DNA from: Polychytrium aggregatum
Lineage: Eukaryota; Chytridiomycota; Chytridiomycetes; Polychytriales
DNA length: 64,000 nucleotides
Direction: 5' to 3'
NCBI RefSeq assembly: GCF_025602895.1
Contig: NW_026516212.1
Span: 248,001-312,000, forward strand
This document shows positions 1-10,100 of the stretch, piece after piece; within the stretch, counting starts at the first letter, position 1; each line of letters opens with the position of its first letter. A model generated the notes under the pieces. The model did no database searches and was not told the DNA's origin. It worked only from the letters and a program-made list of their open reading frames with translations. Made by a program: the position numbers and the translations under genes.

Positions 1-1236
1 AGGGACTGGTTCTGCTCTTGGTAATATTCCAAGTCGACCTTGAGCTGCTCCAGGAATATGCTCTGGGTTTCGTAATCTTCCTTGTGGCTCTGCAGCGCTT
101 GAATGAGCATCCGATTCTCTTCATGCTTTTTGAGCAAATGGTCATGCTCAGCTAAAAGGTCGATGTTTTTTTGGTCCACGTCCGCCTTGGCATTGGTTAC
201 GTGTAATACAATAGCTTGGAGCTCACAAAGTTTGCTGTCAGAGTCGTGCTTGAGTTCCTGGTACTTGATCTCTGCGTCCTTGAGGCATTTTGTGAGATCG
301 GCTCGCTCTTTTGCGTGATTTTTCTTTTCTTCGCCGAGTTGCTTATTGATATTCGTGACGGTGGTGCATTGAGCAGATGATTTCTTGAGATCATCTCGGC
401 ACTCTCGAAGCTCCCGGTCGATCAGTCGATGCCGATCCAAGATCCGGGCGTGTTCATCTTTCAAAGCATCCAGCTCCATGTTCAGTCTCATATTTTCATC
501 CTGGAGATCTTGGTTTTTAAAATTGAGGATGGCTTCGGGGGCGAGTGTGTGCCGTGTTTTTGGTCGAGGACTTGGGTTCAGGTCGATGAAATCATTTGCG
601 TCTTTGGCCATATCCCTCTCCAGTCGACGGTCGCTGTCACTGGGGCCTGGAGACATGCGGGGGCGATTGGATAGCTGTAACTTCTCAAGCTCCTGATATC
701 GTTCGATCCAGTGTTGAAGACTCTCTTCAAGCCTGGCCTTTTCCTGTTCAAGAGATTGTTTGCTCTCCAGCAGCTGCTGACCGATGAGGGCGCATTGTTC
801 GACAACTTCAAGTCAGACGGCAGAGATACAACAGTCATAATATAGAACAACGACCCAAAGTGTTCGATCGCAATATTTTCGGTTGATGTCGATGAGGTTG
901 GGGTGGGGTGGGGTGGGGTTTAGTATTAGGGGCAGCCCACAAGTCCGAGAGCCGATAACCAGCCAAGCCAACACTCTTCGACCGACAATCAACAGTCAGA
1001 CAAGGGCAGCAATAACCCCTTGGCACTATAAAACCTCGCACATGGCACGGCGACACGAGGTAAGGTGCTACGCTGTCCTAATATGATGTTTGGGCCATCT
1101 AACCGGGCCATGTGCATGCGGCTTATGATCGCTGTGATCAGCGAGAGAACAGCAAGAGCAGTAAGACTCAACTGATGTCTTTTTCGGCGAGCTGCTCTCT
1201 GAGCGAACGAATCTCGGTATCAAGATCCCCGTTCAT
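1..1236 (-). CDS. Coiled-coil protein with a CC1-box-like motif (BICD/Spindly-type dynein adaptor candidate), 3' end outside window
   Basis: Two exons are visible: 1236-1173, starting at an ATG on the minus strand, and 805 running past base 1. They join in phase 1. About 290 residues are seen, nearly all heptad-like and rich in E, K, L and Q, apart from a short Pro/Ser linker near residue 75. The first helix contains the stretch EQCALIGQQLLESKQSL, which resembles the CC1 box (AAxxGxxLLE) of BICD, Spindly and related cargo adaptors that bind dynein light intermediate chain. That would make it a cytoplasmic microtubule-motor adaptor, but this rests on one short motif. A generic centrosomal or Golgi coiled-coil protein is the alternative. 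The roughly 370-bp intron holds a G-rich tract near 900. The C-terminus lies off the left edge. Confidence 0.6.
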
Positions 1237-1841
1237 TTGCTACTTATGCCACGGAAGGGGGAGAGCAGGGTGGCTGTAGTATGCAGCGTTGGGGTTGCGA
1301 TGGGCCTCGAGGTCTTGACAGAGGCAGCCAGCCAAGAAAAAGCGGAACGGCAACAAGCCGAAACGAGTGTGTTTGGCACGTGATCGAAGCCGAATCACAC
1401 GGCGATTTCGGGAGCGACACCAGGGACGAGACCGCGGCTCGAGGTGCGATGTGAAAACCTGAAGCAGTCTGGTCAGATGCTCGAAAGAAGAGCTTGGCCA
1501 GGGACGATATGAGCCAAAGGACACGGTATTATCGATCCTCTATCACTTGAGACATATTAGCCCTCCCAACATGTTGAGAACGAAACGGGACAGCGCCTGT
1601 TCGCATCCTTTCGCTCAGCCACCACATGTTATTGATTTGGGGAGCGCAGTCTTAGATGTGTTATTCATTCGACCATTCGACAGCTCCAAGCAAAGCGGTC
1701 TCTTGTAGCCAATATTGTCATCATACCTGTGGGATTGGTGAATTACTTTCTTATGCTGCCTCCACGAGCCGTTCCCCGAGGCGGGCAGGAGTGTCAGTCT
1801 CTTTGAATAGGTTGTATGGTCGTGGTGAGTCGGTGTATATT
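1237..1841. other. Intergenic, no convincing gene
   Basis: Open segments here are short, share no family motif and have no supporting splice structure. An ACGGGACA motif near 1585, like the end of the neighbouring transposon, is the only notable item. Confidence 0.5.
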
Positions 1842-1869
1842 TACAGGCAATCCAATAAAAAACGGGACA
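1842..1869 (+). repeat. Left terminal inverted repeat of the Fanzor transposon
   Basis: It starts with TA then CAGGCAATCC and continues through an A-run to CGGGACA. It pairs with 5450-5477. The same motif recurs at both ends of the small element at 56228-56613. Confidence 0.8.
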
Positions 1870-1927
1870 CCCGGGTTTTTGACCATTCATCGAATATTTT
1901 GTTACCCAATGTTATCGCGCGCTGGCC

Positions 1928-2734
1928 ATGACCATTCGCCACACATCCGACTTTCGCACCGCCGCATTGCGATGCTACGCCCTCATCCATAGCCTGCGTA
2001 AGGTCGCCTCCATATTCAGTGTATCCAAGAGCACCATCCATCGATGGCACCGAGGATGCAAGCTGGATGACCCATCCCGGGTCCCAGCTCGCAGATCCAC
2101 TTTCTTCGAGCAGGCATGTCCAGTCATTCGCACCCTGATTGAACAGGACCCGTTCCAGACTGGTCCTGTGTTGCGATGCAAGCTCGAGTCCATCCTCCAG
2201 AGGAAAGTATCACTCTCACTCTGCCACACTGCCATCCACCGAGCGGGTCTCTCACACAAGAGGGCAACACACCTCTACAAGTCCAAGCGACTGGATGAGC
2301 GAGTGGCACAGTTCAGGGACCAGGTCCGCTCCATCGACCCACGACGATTCGTTTCTGTCGACGAGACAGGGATCAGGAGATCCATTTTCCCTCTCTACGG
2401 ATACTCGCCGAAGGGTGCTCCGCTTCGCCAGCGCAATCACATGAAACACAAGTCTGTCTCGGCTGCATTTGCCATCAACCACTCTGGTGTGCTGCATCGC
2501 ATGTACATCCCCACATCATTCAAGACACACTCGATGGTCGAGTTCTTTGAGCGAGCGACCTTCCCAGATGACTCTGTGATTGTGATGGACAATGTCAGCA
2601 TGCACAAGACAATGGCTGTCCTGGACTGCATCGAGCGCCGAGGATGGTCAGTGATCTTCACCCCACCTGCCTCGCCCGACTTCAATCCCATCGAGAACTT
2701 CTTTGGGGTTGAGTCCCCATCATTTTGGGGTTGA
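1928..2734 (+). pseudogene. IS630/Tc1-mariner DD34E transposase, C-terminally truncated
   Basis: The 268-residue frame starts at the ATG shortly inside the left repeat. Residues 10-45 form a homeodomain-like helix-turn-helix for binding transposon ends. The catalytic triad of the IS630-Tc1-mariner RNase H fold is visible: D145 in VSVDETG, D221 in VIVMDN and E256 in SPDFNPIENFF, a DD34E spacing. In the family the protein runs on for some tens of residues after NPIENFF. Here the frame enters 22-bp repeats and stops 12 residues later, so the C-terminal helices are missing. It would catalyse cut-and-paste transposition in the nucleus if intact. The truncation coincides with the junction to the Fanzor unit, suggesting the Fanzor segment replaced or was inserted into the transposase 3' end. 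Confidence 0.85.
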
Positions 2735-2762
2735 GTCCCCACCGATTTGGGGTTGAGTTCCC
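2705..2762. repeat. Three 22-bp direct repeats, each a mini-hairpin
   Basis: GGGGTTGAGTCCCC occurs at 2705-2718 and 2727-2740, and with one change at 2749-2762, so the period is exactly 22 bp. Each unit can fold as a GGGG/CCCC stem around TTGAGT. The array sits precisely between the truncated transposase and the Fanzor gene. Function is unknown. Confidence 0.8.
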
Positions 2763-2873
2763 TCCAATCAAGCCGCCATTTTCGCGTTCACATCCCTGGC
2801 TTGAACCTCTCGGCGATTGTTGAACAGGGTCACTTCCCCAACCAGCCCGCGCAGACGGGTTCCTGCTCTCGGG

Positions 2874-2880
2874 TATAAAT
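2874..2880 (+). promoter_or_regulatory. Candidate TATA box of the Fanzor gene
   Basis: TATAAAT lies about 130 bp before the Fanzor ATG at 3007, in otherwise unique sequence after the hairpin repeats. This suggests the Fanzor has its own promoter. Confidence 0.4.
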
Positions 2881-3006
2881 GCCACACCTTCGTCCTGCTG
2901 CTTTCTTCCCTCACCTCGCCTTGATCTGATCATCGCGCTATTGTACGATAAAAAAGTCTCTGCTCTGACCAGTACCACTGGCAGGCATCCAGCATCCTCT
3001 GTTCCC

Positions 3007-5377
3007 ATGCCTCCGAAGCGCAAGGGTACCGGTGATGGCCAGCCTCGGCCACCCAGGCCCAAGAAAGCCAAGTCACAGTCGGAGCCTGTCTCTGGTTCGT
3101 ATTCTGACCCCACGCATGCTTGTTCGTCTGTTGCTCCGTCGCTCACCACCACTGCTTCTGCAGATCCAATGGATGTCGATCCCACCGAGCCTGGTCCATC
3201 TACTTCCTCGAGTACTGGCAAGCGATGTCGCCAGTGCGATGGCACCGATCACGAACGTTGCAACACCAGCAAATGTCCCAAATACCGGCCCCTCAAGAGT
3301 TCTGTCGTCCCACTCGTGGATGGAAGGTCATCCGCCCCTCAGTTCAGCTGCTTCAAGCAGACGATGGATGGCTGTTGTCTCAATCCCGCTCTCCGCGACA
3401 AGATCCAGGCCACCGTCGAGGCCATGACCCAGATCTAGTTCGAGGCATCCAGGCTGCTCAACCTGCACATCCTCCGGTGCATCGAGCAGGATATTCCCGT
3501 CCCCGTCATCTCCAAGTCCACCCCTGCTTTCATCCGCCAATGCTTCAAGATTGTCGAGGCCGATGCCCTCTCGCCGACCGGGGACAACGAGAAATACAAC
3601 GAGCATCTGGTCGCTTCCTTTCGCGACTACCAGACCACTCGGCACGCAGACCTGCCTCCGGCCCCTCGTCTGCCTGATGGTGCTCACAGTCAGCTTCTCA
3701 CTCTCGCTGTCAATGCCTATGCCACCAACTGCACCACCCACCTCGACCTGGCCTACTGGCGACTCCTTCGCCGCTTCTGCGCTGCCGTCTTCCCTGCCAA
3801 CAAGCACAAGCACGAAGCCATCGAGGCTTGTCTTAAGCTCTTCGAGAAACCAGGGCAGACTCCACCCAAGGCCGATCTCGAGTTCCTCTATCCAGACTTT
3901 GGCCACATCCTGGACGAGTTTCGGTACAGCAGCGACCAGGACCGCTTCCGGGCCCTCCATCGCCTCTCACACCATGTGAGAATCCTCGCCCGAGACAAGA
4001 TGGTCGACAATGTCCACAAGTGGATCGACTGTGACATGCCCGCTCTCCGAGTCACCGAACTGCAGCGCCAGGCCAAGCTGGACGAGCTCACTACCCAAGG
4101 CATTCCCTCCGACGACAAGAGGTTCACCAAGGCCAAGTCGGAGCTCGGCACCACCAAGTCCAAGATCAACAAGCTGGCATCCAGGATCAACTGGGCACTC
4201 AAGCAGCTCGCCGTCGACACTCCTCCGGCCGTGTGCACGATGGTTCCTCTATGCACTGCCACGGCCAAGTATGTCAAGATCGACACGGTCACTCTCTGGC
4301 AACTCCTTGACACCGATCATCGTCTTGGACTCACCTGGGACAAGCTCAAGGAACAAGGTGATGACGGCATCAACAACCAGGATCGTCTCTGGCGCAGTTG
4401 CTTCAAGCTGCGTAGTTCCCTCTTCCAAGAGCGGGTCAGGGACAAGAAGCTGTTCAACTACGAGATCAGCACCGATGGCATTGGATGCACCATCGGCCTC
4501 GTCAAGTTTGTGCCTCGAACCGATCGCACCGAGGCCTCCGAGCCTCCTCCGACTGCCGAGCAGCGCATCCAGGCCCACATCGGCGACCCAGACCCCGACA
4601 AGACCACTTGGATTGGCATCGATCCTGGAGTCGGCTCCATCTTCACGGCGGTCATCCAAGCACCGGGCCACCAAGACGAGGTGGTCTCATTCTCCAACGG
4701 CCACTCAGCACATGTGTGGCCATACGTCCAATACTGAGTGGCACAACACCATGAAGTATCGACTCAGCATCGAGACCTGGATATCGACCACCCCCTCGCC
4801 CAAGGTGTCGTCCTCGGAGGCTTTCAAGGTCCATCTCACCCATGTCCTGCGACCGGAACTTCGAGTGCAGCTCGACTTCCACCTTGGCAAGAAGGCCCGT
4901 CACCATCGATTCACAGGCCACAAGAGGCGCCAAGTGGCCGTCGACAGGATGTGCAAGGCCGTCCTGAAGCACGCCCCGATACGGACCGATGTGGTGATCG
5001 CCTTTGGCAATGCGTCATGGCGACAGGGCAAGGGCTATGCATCCAGCCCTCGGAGGCAGCGGTTTGCTCGGTACTTTGAGCAATTCGAGCACCACCGACG
5101 CCGTCCCAATCACCATCATGGAAGCGTCAAGGTGGCCTCGACGAACGAGTTCAACACCTCGCAAGTGTGCTCCAAGTGCCTGGAGCCAGTTCGGCTGGAA
5201 GGACTCGATGCGCCCAGTGTTGCGAATTCCCACTTTGTCAGGAGCTGCAAGAATCCCAGCTGCCGGACAGTGTGGAATCGCGACGTCAATGCGGCGCGCA
5301 ACATGATCACAGTATGCAGGTCGATTGTGGAGATCGGAGAGCGACCGGCGGTCTTCACTCGGAGGCTGCCAAAGTGA
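3007..5377 (+). pseudogene. Fanzor (eukaryotic TnpB-like RNA-guided DNA endonuclease), one stop and one frameshift
   Basis: The reading starts at the ATG at 3007 with basic, proline-rich sequence (PPKRKG then RPKKAK), a likely bipartite nuclear localisation signal. A Cys/His knuckle (CRQCDGTDHERC) follows near residue 75. The RuvC-I motif WIGIDPGVGS has its aspartate at 4621. The RuvC-II strand reads DVVIAFGNASW near 4988 and lacks the usual glutamate. A zinc ribbon follows (CSKC at 5168-5179, then CKNPSC), and the RuvC-III motif WNRDVNAARN has its aspartate at 5282. Intact, it would be about 790 residues and cut DNA guided by an RNA from the element's 3' end. A TAG at 3436-3438 interrupts the frame, and the frame slips by one base between about 4713 and 4737. 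Flanking sequence on both sides of each lesion is clearly the same protein, so these are recent mutations or assembly errors. Confidence 0.88.
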
Positions 5378-5477
5378 TCTGTTTTATTTCTTGTGGCTTT
5401 GCTTGACGCAAGCACAGCACATACTACATGTCCATGGAAACGGCTATATTGTCCCGTTTTTTTCTGAATAGAGTGTA
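5378..5477 (+). ncRNA. Candidate guide-RNA scaffold region and right terminal inverted repeat
   Basis: TnpB and Fanzor guide RNAs come from the 3' end of the gene and the transposon right end, with the guide read from flanking DNA. The 100 bp here contain a perfect five-pair hairpin (TGCTTGACGCAAGCA, 5400-5414) and the right inverted repeat (5450-5477). If the family rule holds, the guide would start at 5478. This is an inference from family behaviour; no RNA evidence is available. Confidence 0.4.
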
Positions 5478-5925
5478 AGGATGAAGAAGTGGAACGCAGG
5501 ACCTCAACCAAGGTGTTCCGTTTTGGTTTGGGCGCGCTGGAGCATTGAAGAAGCTTCATCGGAAACAGAGCCCCCTCTGAATAGGCAGGTAGTACATACC
5601 CAATCTGTTCCTTTGCCTCAGCTCCCTTGGTATCGAGTAACGACCAAACATTGAGCTGTCCAAAGGGTCGATTATGTATTACGCCTCACTATCGCGCTCC
5701 CCAAAATCAGTAACTTGAGCCGGTTACACTCGGACGGCTGGTGAACTGTTACTGGCAGATCACTGTGTTGATGGCCGGATTGAATTGTGCAAGAGGGCAA
5801 ATGGGCACCAGCTCAGTTCGTTTTGAACAACCTCCAGTATCCAAGTGTTATGGGCACCATCAGCGAGACACCCTCTGTATAGATCGAGTTTTGGAGGGTT
5901 GTTTTTCGCGATCCTCATGGAATAA
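5478..5925. other. Intergenic between transposon and HEM4 3' end
   Basis: No open frame with family motifs is seen. The right part must include the HEM4 3' untranslated region. Confidence 0.5.
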
Positions 5926-6916
5926 CTATTCGGTAGTGGATGGGGCATGCACAATTGCGTCCAAAAGAGAGAGCGGGTTGGGCCGAGCCGCCTCAGCAGC
6001 AACCGAGAGGCCTTCGGCCATGAGCTTCGCTGTCGTTGTGGGCCCGATCGAGCCGATCGCAGTCTTGCCCCACCAAGACTGCTGCTGAAAAGTCGGCAAG
6101 GTCATGTCAACACCAGAGGGGCTGAAAAACACCACCCAGTCCGGCCGTTCATGTTTTTCCAGTGCTTGTAAAAGATCATGCTCCAGGCGTGAGTTGGCCT
6201 GTGTCTTGTAGACGCAAATCTCGTGCAGCTTTGCATTCGAGGCTGCAACGGCATCAGGGATAACGTTACGGCGCTTGTCACCAGCCAAGAACAGCATCCA
6301 TGTATTAGGCTGGCCAGTCGCAGTCAAATCTTGCAGAATAAGCTCAGCAAGGGCTTGCGCTGTCCCGCAATGGCTCCCTCTTGTCACCAGCCCCTCATTG
6401 AGGCCCTCAACTGCTTGCTTTGTCGATTCGCCAACGACATAGACTGGCACCGATCTCCATGCCAGCGTGGAGCTTTCTGCGTGTGAGGAAGACGTTGACC
6501 ATCGATCGATCGAGAGCGGCAAAGTCAGCTGCATCCACCTCGGGCGATACGACCAACGGCTTGCCACTCGTGTATCAGCACGAGCACAAACCTGGATATT
6601 GAGCAACATGCTTCCGAAGTGCCACATCCAGAGTCTCGACGGCACGCTGGCTGGTAACAATTAAGCCTCCACAGTCGGCAGGAGATCCGTATCGACCGTC
6701 CAAGTAGTCCAGGAGCAAGTCCACGTTGCACGATATGTGCTCAATAACAGGCAGGAAGCGGGCGCTGAAGCCACGCCGCTCGCATTCGGCTTGGTACGGA
6801 TCGACCGAGGCCTTGCTTTCTTCAACCTCGGCGGCGGCTCGGCAGAACAGAACACACGGCGTATGCTCGTGGAGCCGCTCCTCGTTTCGTGTTGCGGGCA
6901 TGGGGAAACTGGGCAT
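5926..6916 (-). CDS. HEM4: Uroporphyrinogen-III synthase
   Basis: Two exons, 6916-6592 and 6476-5926, join in phase 1 to give 291 residues. The acceptor follows a CT-rich tract ending in CAG. The enzyme closes and inverts hydroxymethylbilane to uroporphyrinogen III in cytosolic haem synthesis. The HemD fold is poorly conserved, but its signature segments are present: GLIVTSQRAVETL in the first half, VYVVGESTKQA at the domain return, VVFFSPSGVDM, and near the C-terminus IGSIGPTTTAKLMAEGL followed by the usual small C-terminal helix. The chosen ATG at 6916 gives a leader of about 20 residues. An in-frame ATG five codons later would also work. The start faces that of GRC3, 195 bp away. Confidence 0.85.
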
Positions 6917-7111
6917 CTGCGTCGTTTCTCGATGGCCGATGCTTATCCAAGGACTGCCAGGGCCGAGGTGCTGGCTGCGGTTGTTGCTGGAGCAGGCTCC
7001 TGGCTGGATCGCGTCCCTGAGTGGCCTCACGTGATCTGACCGAGCGGATTTTTCTTCGTGGGCGAACTCGGGCCTGTGCGGAATGCACCCAGACCGATCG
7101 CAGATGTGGAT
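6917..7111. promoter_or_regulatory. Shared promoter region HEM4/GRC3
   Basis: The 195 bp between two divergent start codons must hold both promoters. No clear TATA box was found. Confidence 0.4.
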
Positions 7112-10100
7112 ATGGCTGAAGACAAGACGAAGCGCAAATCCGGTGAGCACACTCGCGACAGTGGCATACGAGGTCACTTCCTGCTCGATGAAATCTCAGG
7201 GCTCACAGCGTTTAACCTGCAGGCGACGAGAATCCCGAGTCAGGCGGGCCTGTTGCGTCGGCAAACCCGTTTGCCATCCTTCGGAAGCGCCCGAGAAAAA
7301 TAGTACTGGCCGAACAGCTCGTTGCGGCACCGTCTGAATCTCGGCCTCAGAGCGCCAGTGAAGCGGCTCAACTGAATGCCAAGGAGTCGCCTGCTTCCGG
7401 TCGACGTTCGACGACAGCAGCAGCAGATGGACCACGGCGACAACCCTCGACCGGCCAGGGCCGCCCATCGGCCGTTTCCGCCAAGCAAGCAGACTCAAAA
7501 CGCCAGCCACTTCAAACTCCCAAAGATAATGGGTACATATCGTACATGCATTATCAGTTTCCGGTGATATGTCCACGAGTTGGTTATCGATGTCGCTTCG
7601 CACGGGGTCTGTCAGACTCATCATCAGAAGCAGCCCTGTGATCATCGTGTTGGACTCGACATAACGCATATCTCCTAATGCTCAATTCGCTCCCTCGTTC
7701 GTATGGTATCGGATCGTGCCAACTCGGAACTGCCGTAAATCCCTGTGATCCTCAGCTGGACCGACCCGGACACCGTGTCGACATTCCAGCCGTCGGACGC
7801 CAATGTCTTGGCCTCCACAAATGTAACTTTGATTGGGATGAATATTGGAGAGGTATCAACCAGAAACTATGTCTTTCTTCCAGCTGGCTCATTGCCCTTC
7901 CGCAGCTGCTCGATGTAGCATATCAGCCCCCACGAGCGATTCTGCGATCGCCTCTGTGGGTGTTAATATCTGGAACACTTGCACATACGACCAGACGCAG
8001 CCAAATCTCATCATCGTTTTCGCTTTCGTATTTGTTTTCGTTATCGCTTCGACTTGACGATCTCAGAAGATATGCTTTCACGGAGCTGTGCTGCTCTGTC
8101 CAATCCAAGGATCATTTAGCGTCATGGGATACAACTTTGCGCCTCCGATTCACAGGGTGTCTGCGCTGCTGCGTCCGTCCGATGCAAATCGCGATGTTAC
8201 GGATGCTCTTCGGTTCTATCCGTGCTTTTCTCCAAAGTCCCATAGTCTGCTGGTGATAGAATCGACCGGAACTTCGACTCAGAACCAACGTCCCGATGAT
8301 GCTCGCCAAAAACCGCGCAACACTGCCTCCGACCCGACACTCACGGTCGAAATTGCCGGCTTGCTCAAGAGCGCAAACTTTTCAGAGAGCACGACCATCA
8401 TAGCCATGCGTAGTCTTGCTTGGGCCAATCACTCCGGCCTCGAGAAAACAGGAAATGCCTTCCGCGGACTGTTCGGCATGGGCAGCGAGAAGGTAGCTCG
8501 TAACGCTGTTCCAGCAGTACGATTCAAAGCTGCTGCATGATATCAAGCGAATTTGCTCCCAGTTTAACTTGACCACTCTTATCACGTCAGATCCCTATGG
8601 ATCCAAACTTCAAGCTGCGAGGATTTTTTCCTGTAAGACCATCATCGCAGCACACACAGTCCAAATCACCCCCCGAGATGAAATCACTACTCACCCACGG
8701 CTTTCTGTTTGAAAGATCACTATGGCGTTGTCGAGTGCCTCAGCTTTGAAAGTCCCTCCCACTTGGTTTGACTTTGGCCGCCGGCTCAAAATAGGTAGCG
8801 ATGATTCTGTGCATGGAGCCATTGTTTTCGCGACCATTGACATAGCTTTATTGCCCATGTCTCTATGAATGCGACAAGCCCCGTAGCTAATGATCTTGAC
8901 TCTGTTACCAAGCGCATGCACCGCCGATAACCTGTGTTGTCGGAAGCAAAAACGTCGGTAAATCCACATTCTCGAGATATGCGGTGAACTCTTTGCTCGA
9001 GCGGTATGTTTTCGACGCTTCTTTGCACAAAAAACTGGCCCGGGTGGATCATTCCCAACTGGTCCCGCCATATACAAACAATTGGCCGGTGTGATTATCG
9101 GTCAGGGTGGCGTAGATTCAGTTATGGCTATGGACTGGACGAATCACGATAATCTAAGCTGCGCGTTTCACGGTCTTTCTTCAACTACAATACTTACCAG
9201 ATATCCCGCCGTTGCGTATATGGAGTGCGACATTGGACAAAGCGAACTCACCCCGAGCGGGATTGTTTCGCTTCATGTTGTGCGCTATCCCCTATTAAGT
9301 ATATATCGTAGGCTGCATGGCGAGACGGGGAATGTGGAAGTAGGCAGCTGGCTTACCGTCCAGCAACTTGTTTTTGCTGCAGGTCCTCCCTTTGTACATC
9401 TCCAAGAGCCCTATCACGCCTACTATCTTGGTGCAAGCACACCAAAAGATGACCCAGATCACTATGTCAATTGTCTCGAGCACTTGTACAGAACCTATCA
9501 AAAAACACTGCGCACACAAGGCATGCCCCTGATCGTCAACACCCATGGATGGATTCGCGGTACCGTAGCTCGCATAGCTGGCCCAGCACTCCATTTTCGA
9601 TCCACGCAAATGGGTGATTGCCGAGTCGCCATTCGCTTCGCAAACTTATTTGTCATTACGCCGGTCACTCTTTGGCCACTCCTCGGTACCGACCGGACAT
9701 TAGGCATAGGTTACGATTTGATGCAGCATTTGCTTGGAGTCATTGATGCCGACTATGTTGCTCAGCTCTGGTATCCTCCCGGATCGACCATGCTCAGCAA
9801 GAATCTTCCTGAGAACTTTGACCACACTGTCACTGAAACAAATCCAAATTGTCAGCTGGTCAGAGTGGAAGGCTTCGAGGATCGGTCGCTCAAGTAAGCG
9901 TTCATCGAACTCTTTGCGTTTGTTAACGAAATGTGCTCATTCGACGAACTGAAGAAGCTCGCCATGATGCGAATCAGAATTGTGTCTGATGTCGACAGCA
10001 ACCGCCGAATTCCAGCTCGTCCCGCCTGCTCACTGACGTGCCGTTGTCGATTCCCCGTTCACTTTGGATCCCAGGCCCAAGTTATCCTCGGCAGATCTTC

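Larger units (their letters stand above)
1842..5477 (+). mobile_element. IS630/Tc1-mariner-like DNA transposon carrying a Fanzor gene
   Basis: The left end at 1842 and right end at 5477 form inverted repeats of about 26 bp, matching at about 20 positions and ending in an A-tract followed by CGGGACA. Both ends abut TA, the target duplication expected for this superfamily. Inside, in the same direction, lie a DD34E transposase (1928-2734) and a Fanzor open region (3007-5377). A related 386-bp element at 56228-56613 has the same terminal design and the same GCGCGCTGGCCATGACC segment next to the transposase start, which supports the boundaries. Fanzor1 genes are known to ride in eukaryotic DNA transposons, so the architecture fits. 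The transposase end and the Fanzor are both damaged, so this copy is probably no longer self-mobile. Confidence 0.85.

Noticed and set aside
2705-2762. CRISPR-like or guide array for the Fanzor
   Set aside because: The units are nearly identical with only 8-bp gaps, too short for spacers; the guide of this class is expected at the opposite end of the element.
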